42,362 bases of DNA from Bacillota bacterium (GTDB taxonomy: Bacteria; Bacillota; Clostridia; Clostridiales; Clostridiaceae), in NCBI GenBank assembly GCA_023424785.1, contig JAFADP010000015.1, positions 1 through 42,362 of the forward strand, given 5' to 3'. This document shows, piece by piece, positions 34,050 to 42,205 of the stretch; position 1 is the stretch's first letter; each line of letters begins with the position of its first letter. Below the pieces are notes generated by a model. It saw only the letters and a list, made by a program, of their open reading frames with translations. It did no database searches and was not told where the DNA came from. The position numbers were made by a program, and so were the translations under genes.

Positions 34050-34958
34050 ATGATTTATAATGGAGCATTAGATTTAATAGGAAGAACACCTATATTAAAG
34101 GTTAATAATATGATAGGTGAGGATTGTGCAGAGGTTTATGTAAAGCTTGAAAAATACAATCCAGGAGGAAGTATTAAAGATAGAGCTGCTTTAGGAATGA
34201 TAGAAAGAGCAGAAAAAGATGGAATGCTTAAGAAGGGAGATACTATAGTAGAGCCTACAAGCGGAAATACTGGTATAGCCTTAGCTATGATTGGAAAATT
34301 AAAAGGATATAAAGTAATAATAATAATGCCTGAAACTATGAGTAAGGAAAGACGAGATTTAATAAAGGCTTATGGTGCAGAGCTAGTTTTAACTGATGGA
34401 AATAAGGGTATGAAAGGAGCAATAGAAAAAGCTTTAGAATATAAAGTAAAGGAAGGATATTTTATTCCTCAACAATTTGAAAATAAAGCAAATGTAGATA
34501 AGCATTATGAAACAACAGCAGAAGAAATATATGAAGATATTAGTGATTTGGATTATATAGTTGCAGGTGTTGGAACATCAGGAACAATAGTAGGAGTTTC
34601 AAAAAAACTTAAAGAGAAAAATCCAAATATAAAAGCTATAGCTATAGAGCCGAAGTCATCAGCAGTAATAAGTGGAGAAAAAGCTGGAGCACATAAGATT
34701 CAAGGAATAGGTGCAGGATTTATACCAGAATTATATGATGAGAGTGTAATAGATGAGGTTGTTTTAGTTAGTGATTCAGATTCATTATCTACAACAAAAG
34801 AATTTGCAGAAAAAGAAGGAATATTAGTAGGAATCTCTTCAGGTGCTGCTATATATGCAGCAATAGAAATAGCTAAAAAAGTTGGTAAAGGAAAAAAGAT
34901 TCTTGCCATTGCTCCAGATGGAGGAGAAAAGTATATTTCAATGGGAATATATGAGTAA
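34050..34958 (+). CDS. cysK: Cysteine synthase A (O-acetylserine sulfhydrylase)
   Basis: A 302-aa PLP enzyme of fold type II forming cysteine from O-acetylserine and sulfide. The PLP lysine is K43 in NPGGSIKDRAA; the substrate loop PTSGNTGIALAM and the phosphate-binding GVGTSGTIVGV are intact. The C-terminus retains the GISSGAAIYAA segment. It starts at ATG 34050 after GGGAGGAG. cysE follows after 28 bases, so the enzyme and the source of its substrate are made together. Expression is probably governed by the promoter-terminator leader upstream. Confidence 0.96.
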   Translation: MIYNGALDLIGRTPILKVNNMIGEDCAEVYVKLEKYNPGGSIKDRAALGMIERAEKDGMLKKGDTIVEPTSGNTGIALAMIGKLKGYKVIIIMPETMSKERRDLIKAYGAELVLTDGNKGMKGAIEKALEYKVKEGYFIPQQFENKANVDKHYETTAEEIYEDISDLDYIVAGVGTSGTIVGVSKKLKEKNPNIKAIAIEPKSSAVISGEKAGAHKIQGIGAGFIPELYDESVIDEVVLVSDSDSLSTTKEFAEKEGILVGISSGAAIYAAIEIAKKVGKGKKILAIAPDGGEKYISMGIYE

Positions 34959-34986
34959 AATAATAAAAACAAAGGGGCTGTAAAAT

Positions 34987-35571
34987 TTGTTTAAAAATCT
35001 AAATTATGATTTACAAAGAGTATTAGATAATGATCCAGCAGCAAGAAGTAAAATAGAGGTGTTTCTTTTATATCCATGTATTCATGCACTTATAGCTTAT
35101 AGAATTGCACATTTCTTCTATAAACACAAAAGATTTTTTATTGCTAGATTAATTTCTCAAATTTCTAGATTTTTTACTGGAATAGAAATTCATCCAGGTG
35201 CCACAATAGGTAAAGGATTATTTATAGATCATGGAATGGGTGTAGTAATTGGAGAAACAACAGAAATTGGTGATGATGTAATGTTATTTCACGGTGTAAC
35301 TTTAGGCGGAACTGGTAAAGATAAAGGTAAAAGACATCCAACTGTAGGAAATGGAGTGTTAATAGGGGCAGGTGCCAAGGTATTAGGTCCAATTAAAATT
35401 GGAGATAATGCTAAGATTGGTAGTAATTCAGTTGTTCTTAAAGATGTACCTGCAAATGCTACGGCAGTAGGTATATCAGCAAGAAATATTGTAAGAACAG
35501 ATAAGATTATAGTAGAAGTAAAAGATGCTAATGGAAAGAAAAAAAGTATATATAATGATATGATTATATAG
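34987..35571 (+). CDS. cysE: Serine O-acetyltransferase
   Basis: A 194-aa hexapeptide-repeat (left-handed beta-helix) acetyltransferase that makes O-acetylserine from serine and acetyl-CoA. It has the N-terminal helical region (LQRVLDNDPAARSKIEVFLLYPCIHALIAYRIAHFFY) and the catalytic His segment FIDHGMGVVIGETTEIGDDVMLFHGVTLGGTGKDKGKRHPT, followed by repeated GAGAKVLGPIKIGDNAKIGSNS turns. Start is TTG 34987 with AAGGGGCTG upstream. The length fits the short Firmicute CysE form. It is co-transcribed with cysK and feeds it; the two may form the cysteine synthase complex. A terminator follows. Confidence 0.95.
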   Translation: MFKNLNYDLQRVLDNDPAARSKIEVFLLYPCIHALIAYRIAHFFYKHKRFFIARLISQISRFFTGIEIHPGATIGKGLFIDHGMGVVIGETTEIGDDVMLFHGVTLGGTGKDKGKRHPTVGNGVLIGAGAKVLGPIKIGDNAKIGSNSVVLKDVPANATAVGISARNIVRTDKIIVEVKDANGKKKSIYNDMII

Positions 35572-35585
35572 TTGATTTTTTAATT

Positions 35586-35611
35586 AGGGGGTCTATATAG
35601 ACCTCCTTTAT
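35586..35611 (+). terminator. Intrinsic terminator after cysE
   Basis: AGGGGGTCTA (35586-35595) pairs with TAGACCTCCT (35598-35607) with one G-U pair, followed by a short T tract. It ends the cysK-cysE transcript. Confidence 0.75.
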
Positions 35612-35710
35612 TATCATAATTTTCAAAAAAATGAGACAAGTAGATTTTTTATAGTAATTAGAATATAATAATATTTGTTTATAAATTATAAAGGAAGGTG
35701 CGTATAGGGG

Positions 35711-36415
35711 ATGTTATCACCATTTGTTTCCAAGGTAATATCAATGTTACCAGAAAAACTTGTAGTTAAGGTTGCAAAAACTGCAATAAATAGATATTTA
35801 AAAAAGTATGCTAATATTAAAATAGAAGGCTTTGACAAGCTTGAGGATATTGAAGGAGCTAAAATCTTCATATGCAATCATTTAAGTAATTCGGATGGAT
35901 TAGTATTAAATAAAGTTTTAAAAGAAAAATATGATCCATATTTTATAGCTGGAGTTAAACTATCAGATGATCCAATAACAAGATTAGGTACGAGTGTTGT
36001 TAAATGTATAAATGTAAAACCTAATACAGCAGATAAAGAGGCCATAACTACTATGGTTAAGACTGTAAAAGGTGGAGAGAATATATTAATATTTCCTGAA
36101 GGGACAAGAAGTAGAACAGGTGCTATGATAGAAGGGAAAAAGGGTATACTATTATTAGCTAGACTTACAAAAGCAAAAATAATTCCAATAGGAATGAGTG
36201 GAACAGATAAACTTCTTCCAATTAATGAATCAGGAGATATGGGAAGTGAAGTTTGGCATGAATCTGATGTAGTTATTAAGTTTGGAGATCCTATTGAAAT
36301 ACCAAAGAGAGAAAAAGATGAAGATAAGCATGAATACGATGATAAGTGTATGCGTATAATAATGAAGTCTATAGCTAATCTATTGCCTGAAGAATATAGA
36401 GGTGTATATAAATAA
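35711..36415 (+). CDS. PlsC-type 1-acyl-sn-glycerol-3-phosphate acyltransferase
   Basis: A 234-aa acyltransferase with the catalytic HX4D motif (NHLSNSD, H57 and D62), the glycerophosphate-binding FPEGTRSRTG at about 128-137, and the later IIPIGMSG. It acylates lysophosphatidic acid to phosphatidic acid in phospholipid synthesis. An N-terminal amphipathic region probably holds it at the membrane. ATG 35711 follows AAGGAAGG and GGGG. The nth start codon comes directly after its stop with no gap, so the two are translationally linked. It may be a paralogue of the main PlsC. Confidence 0.88.
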   Translation: MLSPFVSKVISMLPEKLVVKVAKTAINRYLKKYANIKIEGFDKLEDIEGAKIFICNHLSNSDGLVLNKVLKEKYDPYFIAGVKLSDDPITRLGTSVVKCINVKPNTADKEAITTMVKTVKGGENILIFPEGTRSRTGAMIEGKKGILLLARLTKAKIIPIGMSGTDKLLPINESGDMGSEVWHESDVVIKFGDPIEIPKREKDEDKHEYDDKCMRIIMKSIANLLPEEYRGVYK

Positions 36416-37045
36416 ATGAAACAAAAGACTAAAAAAATATTGGATATTTTAAAAGAAACTTATCCAGATGCAAAGTGTGAATTAAATTATGAGACACCAT
36501 TTCAACTTTTAGTAGCTACTATTTTATCAGCTCAAACTACTGATAAAAAGGTAAATGAGGTTACAGAAACCTTATTTAAAGATTATCCTGATTTGGATGC
36601 TTTCTTAACTCTAAGTAATGATGAACTTGAGGAGAAAATAAAGCAAATAGGATTATATAGAAATAAAGCTAAAAATTTAGTGCTAATGTGTAATCAATTA
36701 AAGGCTAATTTTAATGGAGAAGTTCCAAAGACTATGGAGGGAATTACTTCTCTTGCAGGAGCAGGAAGAAAAACAGCTAATGTTGTATTATCTAATGCTT
36801 TTGGTGTTCCTTCAATAGCTGTAGATACACATGTATTTAGAGTATCAAATAGATTAGGGTTAGCAGATTCAGATAATGTTCTTGAAGTTGAAAAGCAACT
36901 TCAAAAAGAGCTACCTAAAAAAGAGTGGTCATTAACTCATCATCTTTTAATATTTCATGGAAGAAGATGTTGTATAGCAAGAAGACCAAAGTGTGAAGAG
37001 TGTCCTTTAGCAGACTTATGCAAGTATAGAAAATCACTTAAATAA
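36416..37045 (+). CDS. nth: Endonuclease III (DNA glycosylase/AP lyase)
   Basis: A 209-aa base-excision repair enzyme. The helix-hairpin-helix GITSLAGAGRKTANVV carries the catalytic lysine K119, and D137 lies in AVDTHVFRVSNRLGL. The C-terminal 4Fe-4S cluster is C186-x6-C193-x2-C196-x5-C202. Length is typical. The usual LPGVGRKTA is LAGAGRKTA here, a mild change that keeps the lysine. It removes oxidised pyrimidines and cleaves the resulting abasic site. It begins immediately after the acyltransferase stop codon. Confidence 0.96.
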   Translation: MKQKTKKILDILKETYPDAKCELNYETPFQLLVATILSAQTTDKKVNEVTETLFKDYPDLDAFLTLSNDELEEKIKQIGLYRNKAKNLVLMCNQLKANFNGEVPKTMEGITSLAGAGRKTANVVLSNAFGVPSIAVDTHVFRVSNRLGLADSDNVLEVEKQLQKELPKKEWSLTHHLLIFHGRRCCIARRPKCEECPLADLCKYRKSLK

Positions 37046-37144
37046 ACCACAAAGAATGAAATTTTTAATATATGTGGTACTACCATAAAATCCAACATTA
37101 TAATATCATAATATTAGATATTAAAACTTTAGGAGGATAATTAT

Positions 37145-38050
37145 ATGAAAATTGGAGTAGTTATGGGTGGAATTTCTTCTGAAAGAGAAATATCACTACA
37201 AAGTGGAAATTCAATAATTGAAAATATAGATAAGAATAAATATGAAGTAATTCCTGTTGTTATAGATAAAAAAGAAGACATAATAGAAAAAGTAAAAGGC
37301 ATAGATTTTGCTTTATTAGCATTACATGGACAATTTGGAGAAGATGGTACAGTTCAAGCTGTATTACAAACATTGGGTATTCCATATTCAGGATGTGGTC
37401 CATTAAGTAGTGCAGCGTGTATGGACAAAGATGTTACAAAGAGTTTATTAAAATCAGTAGGAATAAGAACTGCACCATGGATAAATGTTAAATCTATAGA
37501 TGAAATAAACTATGAAGCTATTAAAGAAATGGGATATCCTGTTGTTGTAAAACCAACTCACGGAGGATCAAGTGTTGCAACATTTATAATAAAAGAAGAA
37601 TCAGGTATATTAGATGCCGTTAAGGCAGGGTTTGAATGGGATACTGAAGTTATGATAGAAAAGTTTATAAAAGGTGACGAAATAACTTGTCCTATCTTTG
37701 ATAATGAAATGTTCCCAGTAATAGCAATAAAGCCAAATGCAGAATTCTTTGATTTTACTGCTAAGTATGCAGATGGTGGAGCTGAAGAAGTTATTGTTAA
37801 TCTTGAAGAAAAGCTTCATAGAGAAGTAGAGAGAATGGCATTAGAAACTTATAGAGCTCTTAAATGTTCAGTATATTCGAGAGTAGATATGATTATAACA
37901 GAAGAAGGAGTCCCTTATATTCTTGAAGTAAATACTCTACCAGGAATGACTAAAAATAGTCTTTTCCCTAAGAGTGCAGCAGAAAAAAATATTAGTTTCT
38001 CAGGTTTACTAGATATGATAATTCAACAATCTTTAAAAGAAAGTAGATAA
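37145..38050 (+). CDS. ddl: D-alanine--D-alanine ligase
   Basis: A 301-aa ATP-grasp ligase joining two D-alanines for the peptidoglycan stem peptide. Conserved segments: MGGISSEREISLQSG at the N-terminus, LHGQFGEDGTVQAVL, PYSGCGPLSSAACMDKDVTK, the ATP-grasp VVKPTHGGSSVATF, and the metal-binding C-terminus YILEVNTLPGMT. The start ATG 37145 follows AGGAGGATAATT. Its stop overlaps the start of the Nudix gene by one base (TAATG). It shows no sign of the D-lactate type, although this cannot be settled from motifs alone. Confidence 0.96.
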   Translation: MKIGVVMGGISSEREISLQSGNSIIENIDKNKYEVIPVVIDKKEDIIEKVKGIDFALLALHGQFGEDGTVQAVLQTLGIPYSGCGPLSSAACMDKDVTKSLLKSVGIRTAPWINVKSIDEINYEAIKEMGYPVVVKPTHGGSSVATFIIKEESGILDAVKAGFEWDTEVMIEKFIKGDEITCPIFDNEMFPVIAIKPNAEFFDFTAKYADGGAEEVIVNLEEKLHREVERMALETYRALKCSVYSRVDMIITEEGVPYILEVNTLPGMTKNSLFPKSAAEKNISFSGLLDMIIQQSLKESR

Positions 38051-38661
38051 TGAACTTAGAAAATATAATAACTAAAATTAATAAATATAATGGATATATT
38101 GATGGCTGGAGAGAAATGGTGAGAGCTTCTGTTGCAGTATTACTTGTTGAGAATAATGAAGAACTTAGTATTATTTTTGAAGTAAGAGGAAAGAACTTAA
38201 GAGAGCAACCGGGAGATGTATGTTTTCCTGGAGGAAAAATAGATAATGGAGAAACTCCTGAAGAAGCAGTAATTAGAGAGATAAATGAAGAGCTTGGATT
38301 ATATAATGACGATATAGAAATAATTAAAGAACTAGATACTTTAATTAGATATAATGGATTAATAATTCATCCATTCTTGGGAATAATTAAGAATACTAAT
38401 AATATAAAGCCAAATAAAGATGAAGTACAAGAAGTATTTTATGTACCAGTAGATTATTTATTAAAAAGTGAGCCAATTAAGGTTACAAATTTAGTTAAAG
38501 TAGAAAGAGCAGAAGATTTTCCATATGATTTAATTGTTCAAGGAAAAAATTATAAATTTAGAGATGGTAAATATGAATCTATATTTTATAAATATAATAA
38601 TTATGTAATTTGGGGAATAACAGCTCAAATATTAAGAAGTTTTTTGAATATAATAAAATAA
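38050..38661 (+). CDS. Nudix hydrolase, CoA pyrophosphatase type
   Basis: A 203-aa Nudix protein. The Nudix box is complete at about 62-84: G62-x5-E68-x7-R76-E77-x2-E80-E81-x-G83. Just before it lies the CoA-pyrophosphatase signature (FEVRGKNLREQPGDVCFPGG) found in NudL/YeaB-type enzymes, which cleave CoA to 4'-phosphopantetheine and 3',5'-ADP. The substrate is assigned from that signature. It shares one base with the ddl stop codon and ends at a strong terminator. Confidence 0.9.
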   Translation: MNLENIITKINKYNGYIDGWREMVRASVAVLLVENNEELSIIFEVRGKNLREQPGDVCFPGGKIDNGETPEEAVIREINEELGLYNDDIEIIKELDTLIRYNGLIIHPFLGIIKNTNNIKPNKDEVQEVFYVPVDYLLKSEPIKVTNLVKVERAEDFPYDLIVQGKNYKFRDGKYESIFYKYNNYVIWGITAQILRSFLNIIK

Positions 38662-38668
38662 ATTAAAT

Positions 38669-38698
38669 TCCACTAGATTTTATCTAGTGGATTTATTT
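38669..38698 (+). terminator. Intrinsic terminator after the Nudix gene
   Basis: TCCACTAGAT (38669-38678) pairs with ATCTAGTGGA (38682-38691) around a three-T loop, followed by TTTATTTTTT. Confidence 0.85.
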
Positions 38699-38714
38699 TT
38701 TAGTTTAATTAACT

Positions 38715-38764
38715 TTAAGAAATTATTAAGAACTATTTTTACTTTATATTAAGAAATGTATAAT
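38715..38764 (+). promoter_or_regulatory. Phased TTAAGAA repeats and -10 box upstream of the second response regulator
   Basis: TTAAGAA occurs at 38715, 38726 and 38749, with a degenerate copy (TTTTACT) at 38737, giving about 11-base phasing. TATAAT lies at 38759-38764. This resembles Pho-box-like arrays for OmpR-family regulators and may be an autoregulatory site. The repeats are seen directly; binding is inferred. Confidence 0.5.
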
Positions 38765-38809
38765 AAAATAAAAAATATACTTAGGAATGGTTTTATGGGA
38801 GGAATCTTA

Positions 38810-39514
38810 ATGGAAAAGATTTTAATTGTAGATGATGAAAAGGAAATAAGAGATTTAATTGAGATATATTTAAAAAGTGAAGGGTATGAAACTTTAAAGG
38901 CTGGAGATGGTGAAGAAGCCTTAAGCATATTAAATAAAGAAGAGGTAGATTTAATAATCCTTGATATTATGATGCCTAAATTAAATGGAATAGATGCATG
39001 TTTAAAAATAAGAGAAGAAAAACAAATGCCTATAATAATGCTTTCTGCAAAGGCAGAAGATATGGATAAAATATTAGGGCTAAATATGGGTGCAGATGAT
39101 TATTTAACAAAACCATTTAATCCATTAGAGTTAGTGGCTAGAGTTAAATCTCAACTAAGAAGATTTTATAAGTTAAATCCTAAGTTCAATGTTAATAAGG
39201 TTGAGGAAGAGGGAAATATAATTTTATTAGATGATATGAGAATAGATTTAGATACACATGAAATATCTATTGGAAACAATGAAATAAAACTTACTCCTAC
39301 AGAATTTGATATATTAGTATTACTAGCTAAAAATAAAGGGAAAGTATTTTCTATAGCTAATATTTATGAAAGTGTGTGGAATCAAGAATTCTTGGAATCA
39401 GATAATACTGTAATGGTTCATATAAGAAAGATAAGAGAAAAGATAGAGGAGAACCCAAGAAAACCTAAATTTATAAAAACCGTTTGGGGAGTTGGATATA
39501 AAATTGAGAAATAA
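38810..39514 (+). CDS. OmpR/PhoB-family response regulator
   Basis: A 234-aa regulator. The receiver has acidic residues D8/D9, phosphoacceptor D52 (LIILDIMMPKLNG), a conserved Ser/Thr (IIMLSAKAEDMD) and Lys (DDYLTKPFN). The DNA-binding winged helix (about 140-234) includes SDNTVMVHIRKIREKIEENPRKPKFIKTVWGVGYK. ATG 38810 is chosen because GGGAGGA sits seven bases upstream; an in-frame ATG at 38756 overlaps the -10 region. It overlaps the histidine kinase reading frame. Upstream 11-base-phased repeats suggest autoregulation. Confidence 0.95.
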   Translation: MEKILIVDDEKEIRDLIEIYLKSEGYETLKAGDGEEALSILNKEEVDLIILDIMMPKLNGIDACLKIREEKQMPIIMLSAKAEDMDKILGLNMGADDYLTKPFNPLELVARVKSQLRRFYKLNPKFNVNKVEEEGNIILLDDMRIDLDTHEISIGNNEIKLTPTEFDILVLLAKNKGKVFSIANIYESVWNQEFLESDNTVMVHIRKIREKIEENPRKPKFIKTVWGVGYKIEK

Positions 39515-41009
39515 GGGTTTCATAAAAAGACATTTAGAAAAACTATATTCAAGTAAAATATTTAATCCAGTAAGAAAAATAATAAAATATTTAAGAAAGA
39601 AAATAGAAAAAAATATTAGATTTGAATTAATGAGTGTATTTGCAATATGTTTTGCAATATCATTTATTTTTTATGCATTTGCTAGTGATTTTCTACAAAA
39701 AGAAGAGACTTATGGAAATATAAGCTATGATTATGTATCCATAGAGAATACAGCTAAGAATTATGTTGATAGGATTATATATTTATCACAAAATAGTAAT
39801 TTAACATTAGAAAGTTCAGATGAATTTGTTAATATGTTTGAAAATCTTTCTAATAATAAGAAAGCATATATAACTAATTTAGATGGAGAAATTATATATA
39901 AATCTAATAATGTAGTTGAAGATAAAGTGGATATATTCCAAATTTTATCTAATACAATGAGTGTTGAATATTATAAAGAAGAGGGAGAAGAAAAAAGTTT
40001 TATATATCCATTAACTATTGGTGAAGACAAGTGTTACTTTATATATTCAGCAACTCCTTCTGCAGAAATAGTATATGAAACAAACATCAGAAGCAATAAT
40101 TTCTTGGCTTTAATATTATCAGGTATAGTATTTATATTAATATTTATAATAGTGACTAATAATAAAATGAAGTATTTAGATGAAATAGCATTAGGTTTAA
40201 GAAAGATAGCTAGTGGAGATTTAGATTATAGAATTAGAGAAATAGGAAAAGATGAAATAAAGAATCTAGCATCTAATATAAACTATATGGCTGAAGAAAT
40301 TGAAAAGAAAATTGAGATAGAAAGAAATGCAGAAAAAACAAAATCAGATCTTATAACAAATGTGTCTCATGATCTTAGAACACCATTAACATCAATAATG
40401 GGATATATAGGTTTAATTAAGAACAAAAAATATGATAGTGAAGAAACAATGAATGAATATTTAGATATAGCATTTAAAAAGTCGGAAAAATTAAAAGTTT
40501 TAATTGATGATTTGTTTGAGTATACAAAATTGAATAATGAAGGTATTAGATTAAAAAAGATAGATGTTAATTTAAATGAATTTATTTTACAATTAATAGA
40601 AGAGTTTATACCTATATTTGAAGAAAATGAAATAGAAGTTATAGAAAATTATAGTGAAGAGCCAATAAAGATAAGTGTTGATGTAGATAAAATGGTAAGA
40701 GTATTTGAAAATCTGCTAACTAATGCAATAAAGTATTCTTATAAGCCAGGGTATATAAAAATAGAAGTTTATAAAGAAAAGGAATATGCAATAGTTTCAA
40801 TTAAGAATAGAGGAGAAGATATACCAAAAGAAAAATTAGAAAGATTATTTGATAGATTCTATAGAGTTGATGAATCTAGAAATACAGAAATGGGAGGTTC
40901 CGGATTAGGTCTGGCTATTTCTAAAAATATAGTTGAATTACATAATGGGTTAATTTGGGCAGAGTGTGATAATGAAGAAATAAGTTTCTTTGTAAAATTA
41001 AGATTTTAG
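39504..41009 (+). CDS. Two-component sensor histidine kinase
   Basis: A kinase of about 501 aa. A basic N-terminal region is followed by TM1 (about 43-62), an extracytoplasmic sensor (about 65-195) and TM2 (about 198-218). HAMP is at about 219-270; HisKA has the phosphoacceptor H289 in NVSHDLRTPLTS; the ATPase domain has NLLTNAIKYSY and GGSGLGLAISKNIVELH. The start is uncertain: TTG 39504 and TTG 39492 are both in frame and inside the regulator gene, and GGGGAG at 39486-39491 is spaced 12 bases from the former and none from the latter. It is the partner of the preceding regulator. The overall plan is PhoR/WalK-like without a PAS domain. The signal is unknown. Confidence 0.93.
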   Translation: MRNKGFIKRHLEKLYSSKIFNPVRKIIKYLRKKIEKNIRFELMSVFAICFAISFIFYAFASDFLQKEETYGNISYDYVSIENTAKNYVDRIIYLSQNSNLTLESSDEFVNMFENLSNNKKAYITNLDGEIIYKSNNVVEDKVDIFQILSNTMSVEYYKEEGEEKSFIYPLTIGEDKCYFIYSATPSAEIVYETNIRSNNFLALILSGIVFILIFIIVTNNKMKYLDEIALGLRKIASGDLDYRIREIGKDEIKNLASNINYMAEEIEKKIEIERNAEKTKSDLITNVSHDLRTPLTSIMGYIGLIKNKKYDSEETMNEYLDIAFKKSEKLKVLIDDLFEYTKLNNEGIRLKKIDVNLNEFILQLIEEFIPIFEENEIEVIENYSEEPIKISVDVDKMVRVFENLLTNAIKYSYKPGYIKIEVYKEKEYAIVSIKNRGEDIPKEKLERLFDRFYRVDESRNTEMGGSGLGLAISKNIVELHNGLIWAECDNEEISFFVKLRF

Positions 41010-41080
41010 AATTTAGTAACAATTTATATTAATTATAAATATTCTATATAGGAGAATTATTTTATTGTAGTGGAGGATAT

Positions 41081-42028
41081 ATGCAAAATAAGAATCCTAA
41101 TAGTTTATTTGGAATAGATATTAATGAATTTACTGAAGGTGTTGATTTTTCTATTTTAGCAAGGAAAATTGATTTTTTATACGTAAGATCATCAGGGTCA
41201 GGAACAGGAAGATTCAGAGTAGATAGAAAATTCTTAGATTTTGCTATGGAATCTAGAAATTATGGGATTCCTGTAGGAGCTTACCACTATGCTATGCCGT
41301 CTTGGGACTTAAATACAGCAGATTCCCAATGTGATGATTTTTTATCAATATTACAGGAGGGATTTGGAGAGAAGGATTATGGTGATCTTTTTCCAGCGTT
41401 AGATGTAGAGGCGCCTACAGATCAATCAATTTCTACAGAAGCTTTAATAAACTGGGTAGAGAGATTTAGAAAGAGGTTTGAAAAAAAGAGTAGAAGAAGG
41501 TTGATTTTATATACAGGATCATTTTTTATTGATTTATATAATAATTTCTATGTTCCTGGCAAGGGATATCCACTAAAAAGTATGCTTTTATGGATTGCAA
41601 TGTATACAAAATATCCAGGAAATCCTCCATATCCAGTAGACCAAGGTGGATGGACTAGATGGAGAATATGGCAATTTAGTGAAGATTCAATAGTTGAAGG
41701 GGTAGGAAGTCCAGTTGATGCAAATTGGGGACCTAATAACATAGATCTATTAACACAACCACGTATTGTTAATGGACTTAGAGCTAGAATTGAAGGACAG
41801 AATATAATTGTAAATTGGGATAAGAATACCGACATAGATTTATTAGGATATAATATATTTGTTAATAATTATTGGGTTGGAACTGTAGATGCAGAAGATA
41901 CAGAATTTATTATTAAAAGGAGTAGCTTAGAAGTACCAAAGGGTTCTGTAGTAAGAATAACTATAGAAGCTTTTGATTATGATGGAGAGGTTTCAAAGAG
42001 AAGAGCTAGGGTTAATTTAAAAGTATAA
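41081..42028 (+). CDS. GH25 family muramidase (lysozyme) without signal peptide
   Basis: A 315-aa protein. The GH25 barrel (about 8-215) begins FGIDINEF (D13) and has the catalytic pair D108/E110 in FPALDVEAP, then ILYTGSFFID and RIWQFSE. A fibronectin type III-like domain follows (about 225-315, IVNWDKNTDIDLLGYNIFVNN...). It should cleave the MurNAc-GlcNAc bond of peptidoglycan. The N-terminus (MQNKNPNSLF) is polar and no secretion signal is present, unlike housekeeping cell-wall hydrolases. No phage genes are nearby. Export by a non-classical route, release on lysis, or a mother-cell role are open options. ATG 41081 follows TGGAGGAT. Confidence 0.9.
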   Translation: MQNKNPNSLFGIDINEFTEGVDFSILARKIDFLYVRSSGSGTGRFRVDRKFLDFAMESRNYGIPVGAYHYAMPSWDLNTADSQCDDFLSILQEGFGEKDYGDLFPALDVEAPTDQSISTEALINWVERFRKRFEKKSRRRLILYTGSFFIDLYNNFYVPGKGYPLKSMLLWIAMYTKYPGNPPYPVDQGGWTRWRIWQFSEDSIVEGVGSPVDANWGPNNIDLLTQPRIVNGLRARIEGQNIIVNWDKNTDIDLLGYNIFVNNYWVGTVDAEDTEFIIKRSSLEVPKGSVVRITIEAFDYDGEVSKRRARVNLKV

Positions 42029-42035
42029 GTTAGTA

Positions 42036-42072
42036 GGGTATAAGAGCATATTTATAGCTTTTATACCTTTTA
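42036..42072 (+). terminator. Intrinsic terminator after the GH25 gene
   Basis: GGTATAAGAGC (42037-42047) pairs with GCTTTTATACC (42057-42067, one G-U pair), followed by TTTTA. Confidence 0.7.
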
Positions 42073-42205
42073 TAATAAGAAGAAGTATAGTATTATTTTT
42101 TATGGATATTTAATTAGGTTAAGATTTATATCTTTATATTTCGATATAAATTAATGTATAATAAGATAATCAATTATAATAAATAATAAAAGACGGAGGA
42201 GAAGT

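Noticed and set aside
37045..37075. Hairpin ACCACA/TGTGGT after nth as a terminator
   Set aside because: The stem is six base pairs with a long loop and no T tract follows.
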